NCBI RefSeq assembly: GCF_000787715.1
Contig: NZ_BBPI01000043.1
Span: 43,010-107,009 of the forward strand
Length of the DNA: 64,000 nt
Direction of reading: 5' to 3'
Origin: Sphingomonas parapaucimobilis NBRC 15100
GTDB taxonomy: Bacteria; Pseudomonadota; Alphaproteobacteria; Sphingomonadales; Sphingomonadaceae
The position numbers and the translations under genes are program-made. The notes under the pieces were generated by a model, which ran no database searches, was not told where the DNA came from, and saw only the letters and a program-made list of their open reading frames with translations. Below are positions 28,521 through 37,571 of this stretch, one piece after another. Each line of letters starts with the position of its first letter. Within the stretch, counting starts at the first letter, position 1.

Positions 28521-30365
28521 ATGACGAAGGAGAGGGGATGGCCGCGCCGGACGCGGGTCGCGATGGGGTTGCTGATCGGGCTGCCCCTGCTTTTCCTGTT
28601 GATCCTGGCGGTGTTTCCCTGGGGGCTTTTGCGCGACGCGGTGTGTCGCGCGGCGACCGAGCGGTTCGGGCGGCCGGTAACGATCGGCTCGGTCCGCCGG
28701 GTCGACGGCATCGGCTTTCATCCCACCATCGCGATCAAAGAGTTGAGGATTCCGCAGGCCAGTTGGGCGGGCCAGGGCGATTTCGCGCGCGTGAAGCGGG
28801 CGGAAATCCGCTTTTCGGTCTGGCCGTTGCTGCACGGGGCTTTCGTGCCCCAGGATATCCGCGTGTCGGGCCTGCGGCTGGCCCTGGTCCGCGACAAGCA
28901 GGGCCGCACCAACTGGTCACGTCCCGGCGAGCCCGAGGAAGGTGGCAGCGCCACCGACCTGCAGGGGCTGACCATCACCGATGGCGTGGTCAGCTATCGC
29001 GATGCCAAGGAGGATCGGCAGGCGGTGCTGAACGTCGCCGCCGATCCGAATCGCGGCGTGCGGGCCGAGGGTCAGGGCAGGGTGCGCGGCGCGCCGGTCC
29101 GCATCGCCTTTACCGGCGCGGCGGTGAAGCCCGGCCGCTGGCCCTTCACCGCCGATATCACCGGCGAGCAGCTGGTGATGAAGGCGGTCGGCACGATGGA
29201 CCGGCCGCTCGACACCGATGCGATGACGCTGGACCTGACCGCGAAAGCCGATGACCTCAAGCGGATCGACGCGGTGATCGAGGCGGGGCTGTTCCAGACC
29301 CGGCCGGTCCAGCTGACCGCGCATGTCCGGCATGAACGCCCGCGCTGGACGATCACCGATCTGAAGGGACGGATCGGCCGCTCCGACCTGAGCGGGCGAC
29401 TGACCGTCGACAAGAAGGCCGGGCGCACCCTGCTCGACGGCGAGGTGACGGCGGGGCAGCTCGATTTCGACGATCTGTCGTCGGCGCAAGGGCGTGCCGA
29501 GGCCGCCGCACTCGAACGCCGCATCGGACCGCGACTGGTGCCCAATACGCGGATCGATATCGGCAAGATCGACACGACCGACGGCACGATCCGCTTCAAG
29601 GTCGGCCGGGTGGTCAGTGCGCAAGGTCCCTCGCCGATCACCGGGCTGGCCGGGCGGATGGTGATGGACCATCAGTTGCTGACCATCGGCGACATCCGCA
29701 TGGCGTTGCGCGAAGGCGTGGTGACGGGGCGGGCGGTGATCGACCAGCGCGGCGGCGCGAAGGTGCCGAAGCTGTCGGTCGACCTGCGGCTGCGCGGGGC
29801 GAGCGTCCTGTCGCTGTCGGGCGAGACACGGATCACCGGCCATGTCGGGGCGCGCGCGGTGCTGGCGGGCATGGGCGAGACGGTACGCGCGGCGATCGGG
29901 CGCGCCGATGGCCGCATCGGCCTGGTCGTCGCCAACGGGAGTTTGCCCGATCGCTATGCGACGGCGCTGGGCTTCGACGCGGGCGCGGCGTTCATGGGCG
30001 ACAGCGGCAAGGCGACGTTGCGTTGCCTGGTGCTGGGGGTGGCCATGACGAACGGCACGGGCCGCGCCGATCCGCTGATCGTCGATACCTCGCGCAGTCG
30101 GCTGGACGGGACGGGGACGGTCCATTTCCCCGACGAGCGACTGGCGCTGCGGCTGACCGGTGCGCCGAAACAGGGCGCGACGCTCCGGCTGGCGGGTGCG
30201 GCAACGGTCGGCGGGACGATCGAGAAGCCCGACCTCGTGATCCCGAAGGAGGTCAAGTCGGTCGGCAATATCTTCAAGTCGATCGGTCGGGCGATCACCG
30301 GCGATACCGGACCGAAGGCGCAGAATGCGGCCTGCGGTGTGCTGTCGCGGCAGGTGCTGCGGTAA
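28521..30365 (+). CDS. AsmA family outer-membrane biogenesis protein
   Basis: 614 residues. One N-terminal membrane anchor (VAMGLLIGLPLLFLLILAV) is followed by a long beta-rich periplasmic domain starting FGRPVTIGSVRRVDG and IAIKELRIPQ, and a C-terminal AsmA_2-type region (DGRIGLVVANGSLPDRYATA, IVDTSRSRLDGTGTVHFPDE, TVGGTIEKPDLVIPKEV). AsmA-like proteins are thought to form bridges carrying phospholipid to the outer membrane (family knowledge). Start chosen at MTKERGWPRR; a GTG at 28464 would add a non-conserved leader. Confidence 0.85.
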   Translation: MTKERGWPRRTRVAMGLLIGLPLLFLLILAVFPWGLLRDAVCRAATERFGRPVTIGSVRRVDGIGFHPTIAIKELRIPQASWAGQGDFARVKRAEIRFSVWPLLHGAFVPQDIRVSGLRLALVRDKQGRTNWSRPGEPEEGGSATDLQGLTITDGVVSYRDAKEDRQAVLNVAADPNRGVRAEGQGRVRGAPVRIAFTGAAVKPGRWPFTADITGEQLVMKAVGTMDRPLDTDAMTLDLTAKADDLKRIDAVIEAGLFQTRPVQLTAHVRHERPRWTITDLKGRIGRSDLSGRLTVDKKAGRTLLDGEVTAGQLDFDDLSSAQGRAEAAALERRIGPRLVPNTRIDIGKIDTTDGTIRFKVGRVVSAQGPSPITGLAGRMVMDHQLLTIGDIRMALREGVVTGRAVIDQRGGAKVPKLSVDLRLRGASVLSLSGETRITGHVGARAVLAGMGETVRAAIGRADGRIGLVVANGSLPDRYATALGFDAGAAFMGDSGKATLRCLVLGVAMTNGTGRADPLIVDTSRSRLDGTGTVHFPDERLALRLTGAPKQGATLRLAGAATVGGTIEKPDLVIPKEVKSVGNIFKSIGRAITGDTGPKAQNAACGVLSRQVLR

Positions 30366-30381
30366 GCCCGCTTCCCAACCG

Positions 30382-30484
30382 CCGTTCCGCCTGAGCGAAG
30401 TCGAAGGCCAAGGGCATCCCATGGCCAAGTCACCCGCTTGGCGGACGTTGTAGCGTGGCCTTCGACTTCGCTCAGGCGGAAGGG
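30382..30484. repeat. REP-like inverted pair (minus/plus)
   Basis: A minus unit (30382-30408) and a plus unit (30458-30484), both of the GCCT/AGGC stem type, are 49 bases apart. The spacer holds GGGCATCCCATGGCCAAG. It lies between the convergent ends of the AsmA-like gene and gpsA, 10 bases before the second MITE-like copy. Confidence 0.8.
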
Positions 30485-30493
30485 AAGGGAAGG

Positions 30494-30580
30494 TTAGAGT
30501 CGAAAACGATCAACTCCGCTCACCCCTCCCCTTCAGGGGAGGGGCTAAAACCGTGCAATGCTGATCGCTTTCAACTCTAA
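30494..30580. mobile_element. MITE-like inverted-repeat element, copy 2 (overlaps gpsA stop)
   Basis: 87 bases. The left end TTAGAGTCGAAAACGATCAA and the reverse complement of the right end, TTAGAGTTGAAAGCGATCAG, match each other in 17 of 20 positions and match copy 1 at 531-685. The centre is a short hairpin (CCCCTCCCCTTCAGGGGAGG). The right end supplies the gpsA stop (CTA, i.e. TAG, at 30577-30579), so insertion may have redefined the gpsA C terminus. Confidence 0.65.
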
Positions 30581-31554
30581 TGGCCCTCGGCTTTCAGCGG
30601 CCGCGCGAGCAGCGCCCCGATGACCTCACCGACCGCCGCCCCTTCCAGCAACCGGCACACCGCCTCGCACACCGGCATGTCGACGCCGGCCGCCGCCGCC
30701 GCCTGTCGCAGCACGGGCGCGGTGAACGCCCCTTCCGCCACGGTCCGCCGGTCGGCCAGCAGTTCGGCCGACGAGCGCCCCTGACCCAGCCCGACGCCCA
30801 GCGAGAAATTGCGCGAGGCGGTCGACGAACAGGTCAGCACCAGATCGCCCAGCCCCGACAGGCCCGCCAGCGTCTCCGCCCGGCCCCCGCGCGCCAGCCC
30901 GAACCGCGTCATCTCGGCAAAGCCGCGCGCGATCAGCGCGGCGCGGGCATTCTGGCCCAGCCCCGCCCCCTCGACCACGCCGCAACCGATGGCGAGGACG
31001 TTCTTGATCGCGCCCCCGATCTCCGCGCCGGTCACGTCGTCGGTGGCATAGGGCCGGAAATGCGGCGCGGCGATCCGCTGCGACAGCGCCTCTCGAAGCC
31101 CGGCATCCTCGCACGCCAGCGTCACCGCCGTCGGCAGCCCCGCCGCCACCTCATGCGCGAAGGTCGGGCCGGATAGCACCGCGATCGGCGCGTCCGGGTG
31201 GATCGCGCGCGCCACGTCGCCCACCAGTCGCCGCGTCCCCGCCTCGATCCCCTTGGAACACAGGACCAGCGGCTTGGACCCGACCGGCATCGTGGCCAGC
31301 ACCGTGCCCACCGCCTGGGCAGGCGTGACGACCAGCAGCGCGTCCATCTCGGCCATCTCGGCCGGATCGCTGACGGCCTCGATACTCGGCGACAGCGCGA
31401 TGTTCGGCAGATAGAGCGGGTTGGCCTGCGTCGTGTTGATCGCCTCTGCCACTGCCGGGTCGCGCGCCCAGATCCGCACCGGCCGCCCCCCATGCGCCGC
31501 GACCTGCGCCAGCGCGGTGCCCCAGGCGCCCGCGCCGATCACCCCGATCCTCAT
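30577..31554 (-). CDS. gpsA: Glycerol-3-phosphate dehydrogenase [NAD(P)+]
   Basis: 325 residues. It makes sn-glycerol 3-phosphate from dihydroxyacetone phosphate for phospholipid synthesis. The Rossmann motif GAGAWGT (7-13), [19 protein letters not shown], the catalytic Lys in [15 protein letters not shown] and [18 protein letters not shown] are all present. The start overlaps the tsaD stop (ATGA). The stop codon is contributed by the MITE-like element, right after ...LKAEGH; length is still normal for the family. Confidence 0.96.
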   Translation of the reverse strand: MRIGVIGAGAWGTALAQVAAHGGRPVRIWARDPAVAEAINTTQANPLYLPNIALSPSIEAVSDPAEMAEMDALLVVTPAQAVGTVLATMPVGSKPLVLCSKGIEAGTRRLVGDVARAIHPDAPIAVLSGPTFAHEVAAGLPTAVTLACEDAGLREALSQRIAAPHFRPYATDDVTGAEIGGAIKNVLAIGCGVVEGAGLGQNARAALIARGFAEMTRFGLARGGRAETLAGLSGLGDLVLTCSSTASRNFSLGVGLGQGRSSAELLADRRTVAEGAFTAPVLRQAAAAAGVDMPVCEAVCRLLEGAAVGEVIGALLARPLKAEGH

Positions 31555-32576
31555 GCCTTCACCCCCGCGCCGCGCACCGCTTCCGCCGCCGGATCGAGCG
31601 GCCAGCGCGCTCGCGCGGGCGTGTCGAGCGGATCGGTCAGCCCTTCGCGGAACCGCTCGACACCCGCCCAGGCGATCATCGCGGCATTGTCGGTACACAG
31701 CCAGAGCGGCGGCGCGACGAAGCGCAGGCCATGCTCGGCCGCCAGCCCCTCCAACGCGCCCCGGATCACGCCGTTCGCCGCGACACCGCCCGCGACGACC
31801 AAAGCGGTGACGGGCGGCACATTCGCCAAGGCCCGGCGGGTGCGGTCGAGCAGACAGTCGACCACCGCCTGCTGGAAGGACGCGGCAATGTCTTCCGGTG
31901 AATAATGCCCGATGACGCGCGCCACCGCGCTCTTCAGCCCCGCGAAGGAGAAATGCGGCTCGGCCGAACCCTTCAGCGGACGGGGCAGCGGCACCGCATG
32001 GGGGTTCCCCTCGCGCGCCGCCGCCTCGACGCGCGGCCCGCCGGGATAGCCCAGGCCGAGAAGCTTGGCGGTCTTGTCGAACGCCTCACCCGCCGCATCG
32101 TCGATGGTCGTCGCCATCCGGCGATAGCGCCCCACGCCTTCGACCAGCAGCAGCTGGCAATGCCCGCCCGACACCAGCAGCAGCAGATAGGGATAGGCCA
32201 GCGCGCGGTCAGACAGGCGCGGCGACAGGGCATGACCCTCCAGATGGTTGACCGCGATCAGCGGCTTGCCCGCCGCATGGGCCAGCGCCTTGCCGGTGAC
32301 CAGCCCGACCATCACCCCGCCGATCAGCCCCGGCCCCGCCGTCGCCGCGATCGCGTCGACATCGGACAAGCGCACGCCCGCATCGGCAAAGGCGGCGGCG
32401 ACCAGCGGCTCCATCGCCTCGACATGCGCGCGCGCGGCGATTTCGGGGACGACGCCGCCGAACGGGGCATGCGCCGCCTCCTGCCCCAGCAGGCGATGCG
32501 CCAGCACGCGGCCGTCATCGGTGACAAGCGCGGCGGCGGTCTCGTCGCACGAGGATTCCAGTCCCAGGATCAGCAT
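31551..32576 (-). CDS. tsaD: tRNA t6A37 threonylcarbamoyltransferase TsaD
   Basis: 341 residues from [17 protein letters not shown]. It transfers the threonylcarbamoyl group to A37 of ANN-decoding tRNAs, with TsaB and TsaE. Metal-binding His residues are in [12 protein letters not shown], and the ASKHA ATPase motifs [14 protein letters not shown] and [13 protein letters not shown] are present. ATG 32576 is preferred over an upstream ATG (32603). It is coupled to gpsA and divergent from hemC, with 65 bases between starts. Confidence 0.96.
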   Translation of the reverse strand: MLILGLESSCDETAAALVTDDGRVLAHRLLGQEAAHAPFGGVVPEIAARAHVEAMEPLVAAAFADAGVRLSDVDAIAATAGPGLIGGVMVGLVTGKALAHAAGKPLIAVNHLEGHALSPRLSDRALAYPYLLLLVSGGHCQLLLVEGVGRYRRMATTIDDAAGEAFDKTAKLLGLGYPGGPRVEAAAREGNPHAVPLPRPLKGSAEPHFSFAGLKSAVARVIGHYSPEDIAASFQQAVVDCLLDRTRRALANVPPVTALVVAGGVAANGVIRGALEGLAAEHGLRFVAPPLWLCTDNAAMIAWAGVERFREGLTDPLDTPARARWPLDPAAEAVRGAGVKA

Positions 32577-32641
32577 GGGTTCCCCATACCCGTCCGTTGC
32601 CAACTTGTCGAAGGGGGGCTTGATGCGGCAAAGGCGGACAT

Positions 32642-33553
32642 ATGGTTCGTTTCCGGCTCGGTACGCGCGGTTCGCCGCTGGCCCTCACCCAGGCGCATAT
32701 GGTGCGTGCGGCGCTGGCGAGCGCGCAGGGGTGGAGCGAGGACGCGGTTCAGATCGTGCCGATCAAGACCACCGGCGACCGAGTGCAGGACCGCGCGCTG
32801 GCCGAGATCGGCGGCAAGGCGCTGTGGACCAAGGAGCTGGACCGCGCGCTGTACGACCGTGAGATCGATGCCTCGGTCCATTCGATGAAGGATGTCGAGA
32901 CGATCCGGCCCGACTGGCTGCACATCGCCGCCATGTTGCCACGCGCCGATGTCCGCGACCGGCTGATCGGCGCGGCAACCATTGCCGAACTGCGCCCCGG
33001 CGCGGTGATCGGCACCAGCAGCCCGCGCCGCCGCGCGCAGCTGCTGTCGCACCGGCCCGACCTGACCATCACGCTGCTGCGCGGCAATGTCGACACGCGG
33101 CTGGCCGCCGTGGCGAACGGCGACGTCGACGCCACTTTGCTTGCCGCCGCCGGGCTCGACCGGCTGGGGCGCGAGGTCGGCCAGCCCGTGCCGACCGACC
33201 AGATGCTGCCCGCGCCCGCGCAAGGGGCGGTGGGGATCGAGACTCGCGCCGACGATGCCGCCGCCACGATGCTGGTCGCCTCGATCGACCATGCCGAAAC
33301 CCATGCCTGCGTGATGGCCGAACGCGCGCTGCTCGCCGCGCTGGCCGCCGATTGCCACAGCCCGGTCGCGGCGCTCGCCTCGCTGGCGGGCGAGATGCTG
33401 ACCCTGCGTGCCGAATTGCTGGCCGAGGACGGATCGTCGCGGGTCGGCGGCTGGGTCGAAGGGGGCGTCGACGAGGAACTGGGCGCGCGGCTGGCGGTCG
33501 ATCTGCTCGAACGCGCCGCGCCTGAGGTGCGCCGCCTGTTCGCCGGGGGCTGA
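32642..33553 (+). CDS. hemC: Hydroxymethylbilane synthase
   Basis: 303 residues. It polymerises four porphobilinogen units in haem/siroheme synthesis. Motifs are [47 protein letters not shown] and [11 protein letters not shown]. The dipyrromethane cofactor Cys is C238 in [11 protein letters not shown]. HemD follows after 4 bases with a GTG start. The promoter must lie in the short divergent gap to tsaD. Confidence 0.97.
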   Translation: MVRFRLGTRGSPLALTQAHMVRAALASAQGWSEDAVQIVPIKTTGDRVQDRALAEIGGKALWTKELDRALYDREIDASVHSMKDVETIRPDWLHIAAMLPRADVRDRLIGAATIAELRPGAVIGTSSPRRRAQLLSHRPDLTITLLRGNVDTRLAAVANGDVDATLLAAAGLDRLGREVGQPVPTDQMLPAPAQGAVGIETRADDAAATMLVASIDHAETHACVMAERALLAALAADCHSPVAALASLAGEMLTLRAELLAEDGSSRVGGWVEGGVDEELGARLAVDLLERAAPEVRRLFAGG

Positions 33554-33557
33554 GGCC

Positions 33558-34241
33558 GTGGCGGTCGTCGTCGTCCGGCCCGAACCCGGCCATGGTGCGA
33601 CGATCGCCGCCCTGCATGCGGCGGGGCTGGAGGCCATGTCGCTGCCGTTGTTCGCGGCGCGGGCGGTCGCGTGGACAGCGCCCGAGGCCGAGACGTTCGA
33701 TGCGCTGCTGTTCACCAGTGCCCAAGGTGTGCGACTGGCCGGATCGGCGCTCGATCCGGTGCGCCACAAGCCCGTGATCGCGGTCGGCCCCGCCACCGCC
33801 GCCGCCGCGCGGGAGGCCGGGCTGACGGTGGTGCTGACCGGCACGCAGGATGCCGCGTCGGTCGTCGCCGAAGCCCAGGCGCGGGGATATGGACGGCTGC
33901 TCCATCTGGCGGGGCGGGATCGGGTGGAGACGGGGGCGATGACCCGCATCGTCTATAGCGCCGACCCCGTGGCGGTGGAGGTGTCCGCGATCCACGCCTT
34001 GGCGGGGCAGATCGTCCTCCTTCACTCCGCCCGCGCCGCCGGGCGGCTGGCCGAACTGGTCGATCAGGCAGGCCTGTCCCGCGCCGCCGTCGCGCTGGTT
34101 GCGATCAGCGCCAAGACGGCGGCGGCGGCGGGCGCCGGCTGGCGCACGGTCGCCATCGCCACCGCCCCGCGCGACGATGCCATGGTCGCCGCCGCGCGGG
34201 CGTTGACCGGAGCCGCCGCCACGGGGATAAGCGGGGCATGA
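33558..34241 (+). CDS. hemD: Uroporphyrinogen-III synthase
   Basis: 227 residues from GTG 33558, four bases after the hemC stop. HemD proteins are poorly conserved; here the support is VVVVRPEPGHGATIAALHAA at the N terminus, FDALLFTSAQGVRLAG, VIAVGPATAAAAREAGL, the repeat of the fold in the second half (IVLLHSARAAGRLAELV, ALVAISAKTAAAAGAGWRTV) and the gene's place after hemC. It closes and inverts ring D of the linear tetrapyrrole. The next gene starts within its stop (ATGA). Confidence 0.85.
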   Translation: MAVVVVRPEPGHGATIAALHAAGLEAMSLPLFAARAVAWTAPEAETFDALLFTSAQGVRLAGSALDPVRHKPVIAVGPATAAAAREAGLTVVLTGTQDAASVVAEAQARGYGRLLHLAGRDRVETGAMTRIVYSADPVAVEVSAIHALAGQIVLLHSARAAGRLAELVDQAGLSRAAVALVAISAKTAAAAGAGWRTVAIATAPRDDAMVAAARALTGAAATGISGA

Positions 34242-35191
34242 ACAATTTCGCGCCTTCCGACCGACCGCCGACGCGCGGCCCCCGAAAGGGCGTAATCGTC
34301 GCGCTGGTCCTGATCGCCTTTGTCGCCGGTATCCTGCTGATGGCCTATGCCATGCGCAACCTGTCCTGGTTCAACACCAATGGCACCGCGACGCAGGCCG
34401 TCACTGCCAAGCCCGGCACCACCACCGGCTCCATCAAGGAAGCCCCGCGCACCGATCCCATGGCGCTCGCCACGCGCGAGGCGCAGCTCGCCGCGCAGCT
34501 CGCCGCGCTGGAGACGCGCGCCGCCACCCTGTCGACCGATGCCACGGCCGCGGGCGCGCAGGCGGGCCGCGCCGAGTCGATCCTGGTCGCCGCCGCCGTG
34601 CGCCGTGCGGTCGATCGCGGCCAGCCGCTCGGCTATCTGGAGGAGCAGCTGCGCACCCGCTTCGGCACCAGCGAGCCGCGTGCCGTCACCGTCCTGATCG
34701 TCGCCGCGCGCCAGCCGGTGACGCTGGAAACGCTGCACCAGGGGCTCGACACGCTGGCCCCCGATCTGGTCGTCAGCGGCGGCAATGGCTGGTGGGAAGG
34801 GCTTCGCCAGGAACTGGCGCGCCTGATCGTGATCCGGGAGGCCAATGCCCCCTCGACCAACCCCGCCGACCGGCTGGCGCGCGCGCGTCGCCTGCTCGAT
34901 GGCGGACAGGTCGATGCCGCCCGGGCCGAGGTCGCACGCCTGCCCGGTGCCGCCGCCGCGCAAGGATGGCAACAGGCCGCGTTGCGCTATGTCCGCGCGC
35001 GCCAGGCGCTCGACCTGATCGAGAATGCCGCGCTCGTCACCCCGCCCGCGCCGCCCCCTGCGCCCATCGTGACGACCCCGGTGCCGGGCACCCCGCCCGC
35101 CGAGACGCCCGACACGACCACGGCCCAGGCCAGCCCACAGGATAATCCACAGGCTTCTCCACAGGCCGCGCCCGCTACGCCGACCATCTGA
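34238..35191 (+). CDS. Mitofilin/HemX-like single-pass membrane protein
   Basis: 317 residues, translationally coupled to hemD. One membrane helix (VIVALVLIAFVAGILLMAYA, about 19-38) precedes a coiled-coil-prone stretch rich in Ala, Arg and Gln (about 75-115) and a helical domain (QPLGYLEEQLRTRFG, QPVTLETLHQGLDTLAPDL, ADRLARARRLLDGGQVDAAR). The end is Pro/Thr/Gln-rich and has a short PQ-type repeat. This layout and the position after hemD fit the COG4223 mitofilin-like group of alphaproteobacteria, possibly shaping inner membranes or stabilising haem enzymes. Function is inferred. Confidence 0.7.
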   Translation: MNNFAPSDRPPTRGPRKGVIVALVLIAFVAGILLMAYAMRNLSWFNTNGTATQAVTAKPGTTTGSIKEAPRTDPMALATREAQLAAQLAALETRAATLSTDATAAGAQAGRAESILVAAAVRRAVDRGQPLGYLEEQLRTRFGTSEPRAVTVLIVAARQPVTLETLHQGLDTLAPDLVVSGGNGWWEGLRQELARLIVIREANAPSTNPADRLARARRLLDGGQVDAARAEVARLPGAAAAQGWQQAALRYVRARQALDLIENAALVTPPAPPPAPIVTTPVPGTPPAETPDTTTAQASPQDNPQASPQAAPATPTI

Positions 35192-35200
35192 AATACTGTC

Positions 35201-35221
35201 CATCCGGGAAATTCCCGGATG
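35201..35221. promoter_or_regulatory. 21-bp palindrome upstream of the MASE1 kinase gene
   Basis: CATCCGGGAA-A-TTCCCGGATG: perfect 10-bp arms around one base, 34 bases before the kinase ATG and 9 bases after the preceding stop. A related but less symmetric site (ATCCGGGAA-AA-TTCCC) occurs at 40858-40873 upstream of ftsK. It may be an operator; a weak terminator without U-tract is the alternative. Confidence 0.5.
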
Positions 35222-35255
35222 CCGATCGCCCCGCGCCCGGTACACATGGATTGCG

Positions 35256-36896
35256 ATGACGGCGCCGTTCAGTCCTCCTCTTATCCCGCGACCTGCGGCG
35301 CCTGAGGCCTTTGACAGGCTCGACCCGCGGGTGTTCTGGCCCCGGCGGCAGGACTGGCTGGCGCTCGCCTGTTATGCGGTGGGGTTCGCCGTCATGCATC
35401 GGCTGGCGGCCTATTGGGGCGGCAGCGGTTTCTATTCGCTCTGGTTTCCGGCGGCCGGGCTGCGGCTCGCGCTGCTCTGGCGGCTGGGGGCGAGGCTGAC
35501 CCCGGCGATCGCGCTGGTCGAGATCGCGGTCGACGTCACCCTGACCCCGGCGGTGCTGGCGGGCGTGCCCTGGACGGTCGCGATCTGGGGCATTGCGCGC
35601 CCGGTGCTGGCCTATGGCGCGACGGTCGCGGCGATCGGCTGGCTGGCGGAGCGACGGGGGGCCGCGCTGCTGACCGCGCCGATGCCGCTGGGACTGGCGC
35701 TGGTGCTCGCCCCGCTGGCCGCGGTGTTGAGCGCAGTGCCCCAGGCGCTGACCAGTCCCGAACTGACCGGCGTATCCGGCCCGCGCGAGGTGATCGTGTC
35801 GCTCGCCGCCTTTGCGGTCGGCGATCTGCTCGGCACGCTGTTCGTCGCGCCGCCGCTGCTGTGGATCGCCGATGCGGTGTCGGGCCGGGCACGCTGGCGC
35901 TGGCCGCTGCCCTCGCTGCTTGCGGCGGTGGAGACGGCGGGAATATTGGGGCTGGGCATCGGTCTTGCCCGGCTGCTCGACCAGGCGGGACTGGGGATGC
36001 AGCCCGCGCCGGTGCTGGTCGCGGTGGCGTGGATCGGGTTGCGCTTCGGCCGCGCCGCCGCCTGGGGCGCGCTGCTGGTCGTGGTGCTGCGCGTCCTGCC
36101 CGACACGGCGGGCGCGATGGACACGCCCGAGCGGTTGCAGCGGCACCTGGCCCTCGCGACCATCGTCGTCGCAGGCTATCTGGCGGGCAGCTTCGCCGAT
36201 GCCCAGGCCGCCGCGCGCGCCATGCTGGAACGGCGTGACCGGCTGCTCTTCCAGGCCGAGCGGCTGAAGACGCTGCGCGCCATGTCGGTGGCGGTGATCC
36301 ATGAGGTCAGCCAGCCGCTGTCCACGCTGGCGATCGAGGCGCGCCACCTGCACCGGCTGACCGCCGGGCGGGGAGACGAGATTGCGGACGGCGCGGCGCT
36401 GATCGATCGCAAGGCGGAGCATCTGGCGACGCTGATCCGCCGCCTGCGCCGGTTCGGTGGCCATGCCGAGGGCGCGCCGCAGCCGCTGGCGCTGACCGCG
36501 CTGGTCGACATGGTGGCGACGCTGGCCCAGGCCGAGGCGCGCGAGGCGGGTGTCGCCCTGATCATCGCGCCGGTCGACCCGGTCTGGCAGGTGATGGCGC
36601 AGGAGGTCGAGCTGGCACAGGCGGTGATGAACCTCGTCCGCAACGCGGTGCAGGCGACACAGGGCGATGCCGCCCCCGATCCCGTCACGTTGGGCGTCAC
36701 CGCCGACCAAGGCCACGCCGTGATCCATGTCGTCAATCGCGCGCCCGCCCGGCCGGTCGCACGCGACGGAATGGGGATCGGCACCCATGTCGCGCGCGCC
36801 ATCGTCGAGGCGCATGGCGGCACCCTGACCCGGACGCGGGGGCCGGACGATATGGTCCACGCCGCATTGTCGCTTCCCCTGATAGAGACCCGCTGA
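35256..36896 (+). CDS. MASE1-domain sensor histidine kinase
   Basis: 546 residues. About eight membrane helices in residues 25-310 form a MASE1-type sensor (YWGGSGFYSLWFPAAGLRLALL is diagnostic). A short linker leads to the dimerisation box MSVAVIHEVSQPLSTL with phospho-acceptor H349, the N box LVRNAVQAT, and a G box GMGIGTHVARAIVEAHGG. The catalytic domain is compact. The signal sensed is unknown; MASE1 is a membrane-embedded input domain. Its stop overlaps the response regulator start (TGATG), so the two form a coupled pair. A strong palindrome lies just upstream. Confidence 0.9.
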   Translation: MTAPFSPPLIPRPAAPEAFDRLDPRVFWPRRQDWLALACYAVGFAVMHRLAAYWGGSGFYSLWFPAAGLRLALLWRLGARLTPAIALVEIAVDVTLTPAVLAGVPWTVAIWGIARPVLAYGATVAAIGWLAERRGAALLTAPMPLGLALVLAPLAAVLSAVPQALTSPELTGVSGPREVIVSLAAFAVGDLLGTLFVAPPLLWIADAVSGRARWRWPLPSLLAAVETAGILGLGIGLARLLDQAGLGMQPAPVLVAVAWIGLRFGRAAAWGALLVVVLRVLPDTAGAMDTPERLQRHLALATIVVAGYLAGSFADAQAAARAMLERRDRLLFQAERLKTLRAMSVAVIHEVSQPLSTLAIEARHLHRLTAGRGDEIADGAALIDRKAEHLATLIRRLRRFGGHAEGAPQPLALTALVDMVATLAQAEAREAGVALIIAPVDPVWQVMAQEVELAQAVMNLVRNAVQATQGDAAPDPVTLGVTADQGHAVIHVVNRAPARPVARDGMGIGTHVARAIVEAHGGTLTRTRGPDDMVHAALSLPLIETR

Positions 36897-37495
36897 TGCC
36901 CTTTCGTTCGCCCGATCCCGCGGCCCCCGGCACCGTGCATGTGCTGGACGACGATGCCGATCTGGGGGCGGCGGTCGCACGGATGCTGACCCGGCAGGGC
37001 TTCGTCGCCACCGCCTTTGACGATCCCGCCGCGCTGCTTGCCGCCTATCCCGGCCGGGCCGCCCATGCCGTCGTCACCGATGTGATGATGGGCGAGTGGA
37101 ACGGCTTCGACTTTGCCGAGCGGCTGCGCACGCTCGATGCCCATGTCGCCATCCTGTTCATGACCGCCTGGCCGAGCACGGCCCATGCGGTCGATTCGGT
37201 CCGGCTGCATGGCGGCGTCGACTATCTCGACAAGCCCATCGACGAGGCGCGGCTCTGCGCGTCCCTGCGCGAAGGCGTCGCCTGGTCGACCGCAAGTCGC
37301 GCGACCGCCCGGCGGCTGGGCGATCTGTCGCCGCGCGAGCGGCAGGTGTTCGACCTGATGGTGCAGGGCCATGGCAACAAGGCGATGGCCGGGCTGCTCG
37401 GCCTGTCGCCCAAGACGATCGAGGACCACCGCGCCGCCGTGTTCCAGAAGACCCAGACGCAGAGCGTGGCGCAACTGATCGCACTGTCCCGCTGA
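36896..37495 (+). CDS. FixJ/NarL-type response regulator
   Basis: 199 residues. The receiver domain has DDD at 18-20, phospho-acceptor D62 in VVTDVMMG, Thr90 and Lys113 in YLDKPID. A LuxR-type helix-turn-helix follows (LSPRERQVFDLMVQGHGNKA, LGLSPKTIEDHRAAVFQK). It is the partner of the MASE1 kinase, to which it is translationally coupled. Targets are unknown; the palindromes at 35201 and 40858 are candidates to test. Confidence 0.93.
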   Translation: MPFRSPDPAAPGTVHVLDDDADLGAAVARMLTRQGFVATAFDDPAALLAAYPGRAAHAVVTDVMMGEWNGFDFAERLRTLDAHVAILFMTAWPSTAHAVDSVRLHGGVDYLDKPIDEARLCASLREGVAWSTASRATARRLGDLSPRERQVFDLMVQGHGNKAMAGLLGLSPKTIEDHRAAVFQKTQTQSVAQLIALSR

Positions 37496-37571
37496 TCCGC
37501 TTGCGGCGAAGCGAGGAGCCGGGCTGGGGCGCAAAGCGTTGATCGGGATCGATCCTGTCGGAGACCCTGCC

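Noticed and set aside
35140..35175. DnaA-box-like repeats (TAATCCACA, TTCTCCACA) near hemC/hemD, suggesting an origin
   Set aside because: They lie within the coding sequence of a Pro/Gln-rich tail (PQDNPQASPQA) where the codon repeat explains them; there is no AT-rich unwinding region and no exact TTATCCACA.
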